64,000 nt of DNA, from contig RSEE01000019.1 of the NCBI GenBank assembly GCA_003971905.1, positions 186,001 through 250,000 on the forward strand. Direction: 5' to 3'. Made by a program: the position numbers and the translations under genes. Numbering within the stretch: the stretch's first letter is position 1; each line of letters starts with the position of its first letter. The notes under the pieces were generated by a model. It ran no database searches and had not been told where the DNA came from. It worked only from the letters and a program-made list of their open reading frames with translations. The stretch comes from Moniliella sp. 'wahieum' (Eukaryota; Basidiomycota; Moniliellomycetes; Moniliellales; Moniliellaceae). Positions 12,283 through 22,086 of the stretch are shown here, in pieces.

Positions 12283-14140
12283 ATGGTTTCGAAGCGCAAA
12301 AGGACATCCGCTCCAGCCGCGAAATCCATCGCGGCTGACCAGCCGCGTGCGAAGCGGATCAAGGCCAAGGTGGGTTCGGGCACGGTCGCTGCAGACGAAG
12401 ACGCGCCGGCCCAAGACACCGAGGTCGAACTTGCCCGCGAGGAGTATGTTCCTCCTGCTGGCCCGGTGGAGTTACCGGAACTGGCGGGGCTGTTGCCTAC
12501 GCCTCCTGTGGCGCCTCGTCGCGACGCAGCCCACGCTATGCATGCGCTGGTGCAGCATCTTCTTCCTTCGGATGCGGGCGCGTCGGCGCCCCTCGCCACT
12601 CCCCCCGAGCAAGGGGAAGAACCGCCGGACGATACCCCTCTGACAGAGAAGGACGCCGAGGCGCTTGTTTTGGTTATTTCCGCGCTCCAGAAGGAGTTGG
12701 GCGTCTCTCCATTGCCCTACCTACATCCAAGCGCAAGGGAGGCAAGCAAGGTACAGTGGGTCAGCTCCTAGCGCGCGCCGAGAGAGGCGACGCCCCCACC
12801 CTCTTCTCGATCAGACAGGCTCTTAGGGCGACCCCTTGTTCATCGGATGGGGACAAGGTGGTTTTGTCTTCGCTGGACTCGATTCTTCATGCATTGCAGC
12901 CCCGACGCGCTCCCCCTCAAGGCGGCGAGGAAGAGCCTGTCCCGCACTCCCCACTGCTTCTCTCCCTCGCCAAGGGGGACGCTGCCCGGCCGCCTGCTTC
13001 GAAGGCTGCAGGCCGGTATGCTTTGCACATGCATACGAGCGCTGGCGACCTTTTTTCTACCGAGACGCGCTTGAGTCCATCAGCCCTTGCTCATCTTGAT
13101 CCTGGCCCCGCCGGGGTGGTGGAGGTCCATTCGCTCGCGCCGCCTCCACTGGAAAGTAGAACACTTCAAAATCGGATTGAGACGCTGGACCACATGCTTG
13201 CTACACCCTTGACGTTCCCCCGCTCGATGCAGACCGACCATCTGAGGCGCCAGGGACGCTGCAAGGCCGTACGTTTCTCTTTCTCTTATCCTCCCCTTGT
13301 CTGAGCTAACATCCTACTATGTCACAGCCGAAAACTTGTACTATGGCCCCTACGACTCCTTCTTCCCTGTACGCCAAACGGACAAGGCCGCACTCTCCCC
13401 CGATATCGATTGGCAGCTACGGCAGTTCAAGCTCGATCCGCAGCGCAGGAGGGTGCGACGACAGTGGTCTTCCAGGGCCGCTGCAGCGGCCTTGGCGCCC
13501 CCCCCCGGCTCCGGTACCTGCTCTGTCCCCTGCTGCCCAGTCGTCTGAGGAGCAGGATGAGGATGTGATTTTGCCTGACCTAAGCGCGTTTACCTGCCCT
13601 GCTGCTCCTTTGCAGGGAGACCTTACGCGCTTGGTTGAGGCGGTGGAGGAGCGAGGACGCATATCAGAAGAGATGGAGCCGGTCCAGGTTGACATGGCGG
13701 CCTACTTGGCTGAATTCCAATCGCGTCAGCTTGCCCGTCTTCGCAGGATGCAATCTCACCTTACCCCGCCGCCTCCAGGCCCGATTCAGGAAGCGATTGC
13801 GGATGCCGCTACCGATGCGGGACTTGCACGTTCCCGCCGCACCAAGGCGTACGAGTTTGTCCCCACCCCCTCCGACGGGGAGAGGGACTTGGCTCACAAG
13901 GCTGGCGTAGGCTTGGCCTCTCTGCTGGAGAAGAGGGTCCGAGGCACCGAACCTGTGCCTCATGCCAAGGTGGTGGCAAATGTGCAGTTGGAGGCCCAGG
14001 AGGACGTGCAGGGACTCCTTCCGCCTCCAGCACTGAAAGCCATGGCTCTCCGGCACCAGGGTATCACGCCTTCGTTGGCATCGCTCTTTCCGCCGCCGGG
14101 TGTCATGTCCCTGGATGAACGTCTTGGGCTGACGCGGTGA
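12283..14140 (+). CDS. Unrecognised nuclear-type protein (about 600 residues)
   Basis: I do not recognise the family. The product begins MVSKRKRTSAPAAKS, with a basic, nuclear-localisation-like KRKR and a second cluster AKRIKAK. A Pro/Glu-rich stretch follows, then a better-structured middle (LFSIRQALR, LSSLDSILHALQ, AGDLFSTETRLSPSALAHLDP), then ENLYYGPYDSFFPV, and a helical, charged C-terminal half ending DERLGLTR. A GTACGT donor at 13269 and a TCACAG acceptor at 13327 define a 59-nt intron. The middle region's layout made me think of fungal chromatin-remodelling subunits, but I cannot show this. Frame changes near 12715 and around 13330-13540 are needed to keep a plausible protein. The gene is convergent with the MutY gene, whose end lies about 120 bp away. 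Confidence 0.6.
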
Positions 14141-14261
14141 AGGTGGATTGAGGAATTTGCCTTTGAGTTTATGAAGAAGAGGGGCAGAGTGGAAGGGGCT
14201 ATCTTCTAGCGATCCTTGGTCGCCAGATCAGTTCGATGCGAAGCGAGATGAATGTATCGTA

Positions 14262-16044
14262 TCATAAGGACTGGCGGTAGCGGCGCCATACGTTGACCAT
14301 TCCTGTGCCCATAGTAGACTCTTCCACCTCCTTGGTCGAAGCCCAGCGGCGGGGCTTGGTGGGCTGCCCCGACCCCTCGTCAACGGAAAAAACAAAGATG
14401 TGCATGGTCAGTTTAAAGTGGGAAAAGACATGGACCACCTGACCCTTTTGGCCCACAAGCTTGACGCATCCTTCTCCCATGGACTCGGCCATTTCTGCAG
14501 CGTACGCTTCCACCTCGTCAAGAGCATGCGAATAGTTCTCCAAAGTGGGGAACTGCCACATGGAAGCCAGGAGACCTGTAGCGGGGCGTTGCTCCAATGC
14601 ATACCCTCGAGAGCCATGAAGAATACAGACTGCCACTTCCTTCTCTGGTTTGGGGCCTTCTTTCTTTTTAAGGGGGAAGAATTGAGCGTAAGCCCGCGCC
14701 GCGTCTTCTGCTGTGCCTGTGAGCAAGATGGCTCTTGCTGCTCTATTTTGGGTGGGGGGGCAAACGATAAGGTGGCTTGTTTCCCCCTTGGCTTGGCCTG
14801 GGGTTTGGATTTGGCTAACTTGGACTTGCTCTTGGGTGCCATTGCGGCCAAGAATACATCTTCCTCCACCGGTTCGCATACGGTGCACAAGTCTTCCATA
14901 TCGGGTTCTTCGCCTCTAGGCAGGCAGAGGGAGGCACCCTACCAGCTGGTCAGCTCTCAGTAAATAGGTCACACAAGGTTTCAACATACCTCCATGTATG
15001 TTCGGCAGGTAGCCTGGATGGGGCATGCGCCACAAAGTGGATTAAGGGGGACACAGACTGTGCTGCCAAGTTCCATGATGGCTTGGTTCCAGTCCCCTGG
15101 CACACAGGAAGGGGTTGGCCCTACGTCTTCAGCCGCCTGCTGAACCAAGCGCTGTGCCACGACCCATAGCAAGTCCGTGACCGCCTTATCCTTCACAGGT
15201 GCTCTCAACCCCAGTTGGCGGGTCAAAACCCGCACCACGTTTTCCAGCACCGCTTCCGGGTTGCCATATACAATCGAGCTGACAGCGCCAGCGGTGTAAG
15301 GCCCAATACCAGGGACCCCACGAAGTTGGGCTGCGGTAGAAGGGAGCTTGCCATCATACTTTTTCACAACTTCTTGGGAAGCTTGGTGGATGCGGGTCGC
15401 GCGGGAGTAGTAGCCCAATCCTTTCCACTGAGCCAGCACTTCGTCGGAAGTGGCCTTTGCGAGAGAGGGAAGCGTAGGCCATCGTTCAGTCCAGCGAGTA
15501 AAGTACTCAACGACGGTAGCCACACGAGTTTGTTGCAGCATAACTTCGCTCAGCCAGACGCGATAGGCACGTACTCTGACCTTGTCCTCCCATCCTTCTT
15601 CGTCAGGAGAAAGAAAAGGTTGACGCCAGGGCATGGGACGAACATGCTTGACCTCTTCATACCACTTGAGCAACTTGGTACGCGCTTCGACACCCGATGA
15701 CGTTGAAGCAAGAAGGAGGGGGTAGTGGTATCCCTTGTTATGTGGACGACTAGGCGGGTATGCCGCAACCGAGGAGGAAGGGCCAGCCAAGATAGCTTGC
15801 TCGAGCCCGGCGTATTGTCCCCCGCTTTGGTACGCACGCGCTTGGCGGGACGGTCTGGTTCCTCCGTCAATGGTTCATACTCCTCCGAGTCGCTGGCGGC
15901 GCGGGTGGCTCGGCGTCGCGGGGCATATTGCACGCAATGCCGACGCGAGATGAGGCACGAGAGAAGGAAGACGGAGATGGAGCCAAGGCAGCGAGTCGGG
16001 GGCGGCTGTGGACGCGTTCTTTCAACGCGCCGCGACAAGCGCAT
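14262..16044 (-). CDS. MUTYH: MutY-type A/G-specific adenine DNA glycosylase
   Basis: Base-excision repair glycosylase that removes adenine opposite 8-oxoguanine, in nucleus or mitochondria. The sequence shows SEVMLQQTRVATVVEYF with the catalytic Glu, a helix-hairpin-helix GVPGIGPYTAGAV, and the 4Fe-4S cysteines C-x6-C-x2-C-x5-C (VCVPLNPLCGACPIQATC). A 51-nt intron (14939-14989, GTATGT to TAG) leads to an exon coding for a basic linker and a NUDIX-like 8-oxoG recognition domain (AVCILHGSRGYALEQRP, VHVFSHFKLTMHIFVF, RRWASTKEVEES). At the catalytic Asp site the usual LDGNV reads LENVV at 15239-15250, so the Asp and a Gly are replaced by a single Glu. The N-terminus (NLS-like AKRVRTKAG) and linker each contain a frame change. 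The start at 16044 is the first Met of the open frame and could be further in. Confidence 0.9.
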
Positions 16045-16242
16045 CTGAAATTTTCGCCGTTAAAACGTTAACCTGCAACCGGTAGCCCCCACCTGCTTGC
16101 TGGCTGGCTGTGCACAAAAACAAAAACACGAACAGGGCGGAATGCCCGGTGGCGGCACAGAGCCCATTCGAGCATATCGCCATTAGGATGAGTGACCGGG
16201 TCCACTTTAAGTCGCAGCTCTGACGTCCTGACTTCCACTAGG

Positions 16243-17062
16243 ATGGCGGCGTTGCAACAAGGAACGGTTGAGGCAGCCAAGAAGCGTGCTCCCAAGCCGA
16301 AGGTCGCAGGCCTCACCTACACCTATACGCCCGCCCCCGACGGAGCCGATTCGAACCTCCTCATCTTTCTTCATGGTTGGGAGACAATGAGGCGGCCTTC
16401 ACTCAGCTGGGACGACAACTCCAACGTGGCCCTAGTGGCACGGGTGGGCCGTTGCCACAGATGGCTACGTTGGCCGTGCGGGGACCCGAACCGTTACCTT
16501 TCTTTCACGACGAGGGCAGGTTTCTTTGGTGGAAGGCCTTCTCCCCCTTGGGGAAGGTATGTCCATTCTGCCCCCCACCACATCTGTGCGACTGTGTTGC
16601 TAACCCAGAAACAGAGATGCCACCTGATCCACGAGCTGCGATTGATGCACTCCAGACGCTGCTTTCCCACCTGCGTGAATGCGGGTGGAAAAACGAGAAT
16701 GTGCACCTGTTTGGGTTCGCGCAAGGCGGGAGCATTGCTCTTGAACTGGCTATTGTTCTTGCCCGAGCAGGTGGGCCGCTGGGGAGTGTGGTGACTGTCG
16801 ATGGTCCTCTGGTGCAGCATCCCACGTTTACTCTCCGCCGGTAACGACCCCGGTACTGTGCTTCCACCGCGGCGCGGCGCCTCCGCTCGCCAGGGCATTC
16901 TCAAACGTTACGAACCTTCGTGCTGCCGCTACGGATGGGCCAGCGATGCCGCGCGCGAGGGAGGGCGAGTGGGACGGAATCATTCGCTGGTGGGCAGGGA
17001 CGGCGCGATGGCGGAATCGGTCGGCTATGGAGTTGACAGGGGAGGTAGTGCCGTTGCAGTAA
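16243..17062 (+). CDS. Carboxylesterase/lysophospholipase-like (Abhydrolase_2) protein lacking catalytic residues
   Basis: Alpha/beta-hydrolase related to acyl-protein thioesterases and LYPLA-type carboxylesterases. Visible family blocks are NLLIFLHGWGDNEAAF (oxyanion-hole region), LPQMATLAVRGPEPLP, and VHLFGFAQGGSIALELA at the nucleophile elbow. The elbow has Ala where active members have Ser (GFSQGG). The C-terminal part is TPVLCFHRGAAPPLARAFSNV, then MPRAREGEWDGIIRWW, where the family usually carries its catalytic Asp and His; neither is apparent. A GTATGT donor at 16557 with an acceptor near 16614 marks an intron of about 58 nt. Frame changes occur near 16375, around the intron and near 16840. 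The product may be a pseudoenzyme or may use another mechanism. The gene runs divergently from MutY, with about 200 bp between their starts. Confidence 0.72.
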
Positions 17063-18251
17063 GCGGTTATAACCAACCACACGAATGGAAACGCTCTGGC
17101 GTAAGCGTGCTGAGGTACCGAGTGAGGTCGAGGCCAATAGCGAGCTAGACAACCCACGCACCGCGGGGGGGCTGGACATATGCGGCCTGCCTGGCACGCG
17201 ATGGCGGCACGTGACGCGTGATACACCCAGCCGTCACGCGCAAAGAATGGACGCTGAGGCGCCGAGGATAATCGATAAGGCTGAGCGCTGATGCATGATG
17301 CATGATGGCTGGTGCATGGTGGGCTGGTGGGCGGAATGGACCATTCCGCGGCGGTGGGAGATAAGCGCAAGCGCAGCGCGGGGCGCAGCGCGAATTAAAG
17401 CAGATCATCGATCAGGGCGGGCTGGCTGGCCTGGCGGACGAGGCGCCAGGAGAGCCCGAGCACCCGCTGACACTGCCCGTCTGGCGAGAAGAAGGTTGCG
17501 GGCAGGCCGCAGCCGATCGAGCACCGATGCTACATGCTGGGCGATTTAATCTCGATCAGGCAAGGGGGCAGGCGCTGGGTTGCAGGAGCACGGCAGTGCG
17601 GAGTCCAGGAGACGCACATTCTTCGTCGCATCTCCCAGCAGGCCAGCAGGGTTGGCGCGCCGGCGCTCGGGCGGAGGGGCAGGCGCGCGGGGGCAGTGTG
17701 GGCGGGCTGCGCTGCGTGGCGCCAGATTCGAATGCCAGCGTGGCGCTGCGGCTGTGGGCGGGCGGCATGCATCCATGCAAGGTGCTGCGTGCCAGGCTTG
17801 CCCCGCCCGCCACACTGGCCCCCGCCCCCTGCATCTGCCACCTCTCCTGGGTTCCGCTGTGGGGGCTGCAATGCCGACGACCGGCGGCGTCAGGCGGTGC
17901 AGAGCGACAATGGGCGCGCGCGGGCCCACACTCGCGCTGTGCCGGTGGCGCTGGCGCTGGTGCGGCGGGAAGCGGCACGAAGCGGCGGGAAGCAGCCAGG
18001 AGGCGGGGCAGCGCAGCATCATCCATCATCCATCCACACCCACCTTCCAGGTCCCACCCTGCCCGCCTTATAAGGGCACTGCCCCAGCCCGCTCTCCCCC
18101 GCTTCCACCCATCTCCGCTCCCCCCCCCCCCATCTGCTGCCATCTCCTCCCCACGCAAGCCGTCCTTCGTGTGTACCAGCCCCTCCCCGCCTGCCTGCCT
18201 GCCTGCCTACCTACCTGCCTGCTGACCCGCCGCAGATTCGTTGATCCCATC
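17063..18251. other. GC-rich upstream region of the bZIP gene
   Basis: About 1.2 kb of GC-rich DNA with several long open frames on both strands that have low-complexity Arg/Pro/Ala compositions and no family motif. Near 17290-17350 there are repeated ATGATGCATGATG and GGTGGGCTGGTGGGCGG words and the palindrome GGAATGGACCATTCC. The last 180 bp before the bZIP start are strongly pyrimidine-rich, with CTGC/CTAC repeats (18188-18223), as in a fungal promoter or 5' leader. Confidence 0.5.
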
Positions 18252-19442
18252 ATGTCCACTACTGCAACCGACACGGGCGGGCTGGCGGCGCTGGCCTCGG
18301 CCTCTGCGCATGCCCATATCCATGCACCCACCCACTCTCCCCCACCCTGGGCGGGTATGAAGGCCCCTCCTCCTCCTGGGGTGCCAGCTCCGTCCGTGTC
18401 GGGTTCCGCTTCCAACCCCGGTACCAGTGTCGGCGGCAAGAAGCGGTCGTCACCCAAGCCCGACGATCCGTCGCCCTTGACCAAACGGCCCAAGGCAATG
18501 ACCCCCGAGCGCCTTGCTCGTCTTGAGGCTCGTCAGGCCCGCAACCGTCTCTCGGCCCAGGCCAGTCGAGACAAGAAAAAGAACTATGTGTCGACCCTGG
18601 AAACCCAAGCCGGTGAACTGTCGAGGCACAATGCTGAACTCTGGCGCCAGGTGCAGGACTATCCCGTTTCCACGCGATTGCCACTCTGGTCCAAGCTTCA
18701 TCTGAGGACCCCAAAGAGCAACTGCGCCAAGTCGCCGCCCTTCTTCCCTCCCTCCTTGCTGGTGCTGTTGACCCTGCCGCCACGCTATCCGGTCTCCCTG
18801 CTCCCCCGGCGCCGGCCGACACTCATTCGCCATCTGCCTCCTCTTCCCCTTCATCTACATCGGAAACGCAGGACTCCCAGCCGACCGGGACGTTAGCAGC
18901 GCCTCCCCCCTCTGAATCTACCGCGCCAACCGTTCAGTCCACCTCCCCTCCCGTCGGACCCGTTTGTCCACCCAAGGGCACGAGTGAAGAAGAAGGATTG
19001 AGCGCTCGCCTTCCAGCAGCGAAGGCGGTTCCCAGCAGCGGGCGCTCTCCCTCTACCTTCGCTTGTGCCCTCCCCACACGGGACGGATAAGGTGCGCCTG
19101 GACGGTTTGGCCGCTCTGGATCGGCCCATGCCCATTGCAGAGTGGGGAAATGGCAGCAGCAAACTCCCTGTCGCTCCCCTGCCCGTAAAGGTAAAGGAAG
19201 AAAAGGAGGACAAGATGGAAGATGTGTTCGAGCCGTCGCCGATGGCTGATGAGCTCCTCTTTTTTGATGGTCTTCCCGAGGCCGAATGGGGGCTCGACCC
19301 CTGGCTCAAGGCGGACGTGGATGCGACGGCGGCCTCGTCGCCTTTGTCTGTAGGATCGGCCAACGACTCGATCTCGACCGAAGTTGACGAGGGTCCGGCC
19401 CCACCGGTGGTGGGCAACGGAAGAACGGGCGATGCTCCTTGA
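18252..19442 (+). CDS. HAC1: HAC1/XBP1-type bZIP transcription factor (unfolded protein response)
   Basis: Predicted master regulator of the unfolded protein response, made active when Ire1 cuts a short intron from its mRNA at the ER. From MSTTATDTGG there is a His/Pro/Ser-rich N-terminus, then the basic region LARLEARQARNRLSAQASRDKKKNYVSTLE (HAC1/XBP1-like N-x-x-x-A-Q-x-S-R-D) and a leucine zipper (LSRHNAELWRQVQ, LSRFHAIATLVQ, LRQVAALLPSLLAG). A frame change near 18655 interrupts the zipper and looks like an assembly indel. The frame then runs to a stop at 19088. Two CAGCAGC loops at 19014 and 19033, the first on a perfect 7-bp stem, mark a 19-nt segment whose removal switches to the frame running to 19442. 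That frame encodes an acidic, aromatic tail (ADELLFFDGLPEAEWGLDPWL) typical of an activation domain. The name rests on the basic region and the intron. Confidence 0.75.
19001..19046 (+). promoter_or_regulatory. Paired Ire1-type splice hairpins in the bZIP mRNA
   Basis: The 5' hairpin has stem CGCCTTC (19007-19013) pairing perfectly with GAAGGCG (19021-19027) around the 7-nt loop CAGCAGC (19014-19020). This matches the Ire1 consensus C-N-G/C-N-G-N. The second loop, CAGCAGC (19033-19039), is closed by CC/GG. An outer stem AGCGC (19001-19005) with GCGCT (19042-19046) encloses both. This geometry is that of HAC1/XBP1 mRNAs. Confidence 0.7.
19017..19035 (+). other. Predicted 19-nt unconventional (Ire1) intron
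   Basis: Cutting each loop between G and C (after 19016 and after 19035) removes 19 nt with no GT-AG borders. The upstream frame (codons starting at positions of type 19013, 19016) would otherwise stop at 19088-19090. After removal, translation continues in the frame that stays open to 19442. The length is close to the 19-20 nt known for HAC1 introns of Candida albicans and of filamentous ascomycetes, and much shorter than the roughly 65 nt reported for Ustilago maydis cib1. Confidence 0.68.
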
Positions 19443-22086
19443 ATTCCTGCACTAAGAGACTCTTACCTGACGAGGGCATGCCCTTTCGGGTAAGTACCCT
19501 ATTGAGTCTTGGGGGGGAGGGTTCCTACGGTTGGACACTCGCAGCTCTTCTCATGATTTGATGAGCTTTGCCCCCCCCCCCACAAAACGCCCCGACGATG
19601 TGATGACGTTCGTTGATTGACCTTGGACCTTGTTTACTGGGCTTGTATTGCCTGTACTATCTGCCTCTGTTTCGAAGACACCAATGCTACATTCCTTGAT
19701 TCTTCATTTTTTCCTGTACCCTGCCCCATAACAGGTTTTTGGCTCTGCAGCGCTGGTGATCGATGGATGGCGCCGTGATGTAAGAAGGGCAAACCAAATG
19801 GGTCAAGACTGACCGACAGTGAGTGAACGATGTTGAACCTATAGTGAACGATGTGTGGGGCCCAAAGCTGGGGGTGGCGATAGACCTTTGCCATGGCTGT
19901 GCTAACGTCGGAGACTGGGACTAAGGTAGAGATCGCTCCGTTGGGAGTGCTTCCGAACCGCACATATCTGGTGAATCCTGTCCCCTGTGGCATCATCAAC
20001 AAGCCTTAAACGACACGGACAGGTCGGTCGTCCGGACACATCGTGCATCCTGTTCCGCCTAATACTATGAACGAGGATCCTGTTACATTACAGTGTGCTC
20101 ACTCAGTACGAAGTACCGAGAGCGTAGTGCAAAAGACGCCGGCTCCCTCTTGCCTTCTTGACAAGACTTCTTAGTAGCTGAGGGTGCTTTTCTGCCAGCT
20201 CACTGCCTCTTGTTCAAACCACTGTCCAACATGCATCCTGTGCACACCCCCTCTCCCGATACAGACACCCGCATATAGCTGCTGAGCTACGCTGCTCGAG
20301 GAAGGAGTTGTGGGCTTGGCAGTGCTAATAGGTCCTGTGGGAGGCCATAGAGGGGCCTGGGTAGGCACACGTGGAACTGAGTCGAGAATGCGTATGATCA
20401 AAGGGAAAATCCACCGCCACACAGAGAGAAGCACCTACATATACCACTGAATTGGCAGCGCCAAGCGCCACCAAAAGCTTAAGAAAAAGTGAGGATGTTG
20501 GTGTTCCATGAAGTGCATGAAGCAGAGGAAACGCCGGCATCTTCTCCACTCTGTGTGTGCTAGCTGCGAGCACTGGGAGAGGTGGGACTGGTGTCCCGAT
20601 TCGCATTCTTATACTACACGTTTATTGCTCGTATACCACAAGTGGAGTTCGTGGCTTTTGTATGCTTGTATCTGCCCCCCTCGGTTCATCTGCTTCGTTT
20701 TCCACCTCTCTCTCCAGCTCCCTCGCAGCCCTGCACTCCTACCGCACACACAATCAATGTTCCCTAGACCACGTCCATTTCATTGACAGAGCTTAAGGCT
20801 GGGACAGGGGGAACGCTACGTCTAGACCTAACCGTTCATCTTGCGGGGGTTACTTGGAAGCGCCACCAAGGTTAAGGAACCAGCGGGATCGCCAGGATAT
20901 CAGGACCCTCCGGTTCTCGCCATCCGGTCCCGTACCCTAGGAAGCCCGTGTGGACACGGATGAACGTGGTTGACATCCGAGCGAGGAACCATTTCCACTG
21001 AGACTTCCCTAGTATATTTCTCACACCCTCCCTTCTCTTCCTTCATCTTTTCCGCCTTCGTGCCTCTCGTCCATCCGGGTCGGCCGCCGTCCTGTGAGCT
21101 CGCTGATTGCTCTTGGGCTCGTACCAGTAGTCTCTCTCATGACGTTTGTACCCATCCACTGGAATCCTCCCAACAGCGCATTCGGTCCCGCTACACTTTC
21201 CACCTACTCTTTCTCTCTGGCAGCGTCCCTAGCTGCTATTATACCATCTTTCTCGGCGCCCCCCCCCCCCCTTTAGCCCATTTAGAAGGAAGCGAGGGCC
21301 TGGTTGTTGCCCCAAAGGCTGCGATGTATTGGGAAATGATGCACATACCGGTTCACCTTGATGACCAGGGCACAGTACAGCCAAACTACAGCCGACCTCT
21401 CGCTTGTCAGGGGTCCGGTGTTGGGCCGGGCATGGGACATGGGACATGGGCGTGTGGTGTGGTTAGGGTCGGAGTTGTACCGTTATGCGGTACGCGGTAC
21501 GACGGTCCGCGACGGTCCTCCGTTGTCACATATGCAGCGCCATGGACTGCGCACCATCACCATCTGCTTTAGTTGTTGGGCTGCTATCCGGTTTGGCTCT
21601 AGCACGTAGCTTTCCCCACCCCCATCGCACCCTCTCCATCTCGACCTCGGCCTATCCTCAATCAGTAATCCTCTTGGTTGGTTCGTTACTTTGCTCACAA
21701 CACTGTACAGTGTGGCGCTGTCGACCAGCTACGTCTCGGTAAAAGTGTACTATTAGTTTGCTCGTTGACCTCAACGTTCTTGCAAGTCTCTGGCGTCTAC
21801 TTGTCGCCTACCTACCTCAATCTTCCTGCTCCTTGCCCACGATTTCTTCTTTATCGTCGAGGCCTATCCCCCAACCGCAACCCAACCGCAACCCAACCGT
21901 GGAACCAGAACTGCATCTCTCGTCAAATGTCAAATGCCAAATGCCAAATGCCAAATGTCTAATGTCAACCACACGGCTCGAAAGCGGGAAATGCGAATAC
22001 AAGAGTGATGATGAGAAACGATACCAACTAGCTCCGTCGATCTTCCTCCATGTGCCGCGCGGCAGCCAAGAGGGGGTCAAAGTACC
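19443..22086. other. Intergenic stretch (about 2.6 kb)
   Basis: No supported gene. Open frames (for example 20970-21572) are pyrimidine-driven and lack motifs. Notable strings are runs of C (19570-19580, 21261-21271), a 7-mer AAATGCC repeated about four times at 21927-21957, and AACCGCAACCCAACCGCAACC at 21872-21899. The left part is the 3' flank of the bZIP gene. Confidence 0.5.

Noticed and set aside
17527-18225. Overlapping open frames on both strands upstream of the bZIP gene
   Set aside because: Very GC-rich DNA makes long frames by chance. The products are Arg/Pro/Ala/Gly low complexity without motifs.
18252-18896. bZIP product ending in the original frame at 18896
   Set aside because: After 18655 the original frame turns Pro/Arg/Leu low complexity, while the other frame continues the leucine heptads and leads to the paired Ire1-type loops. 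The switch is better explained by an indel.
20970-21572. Plus-strand open frame of 200 codons
   Set aside because: Driven by pyrimidine-rich sequence. No recognisable domain and no supported start context.
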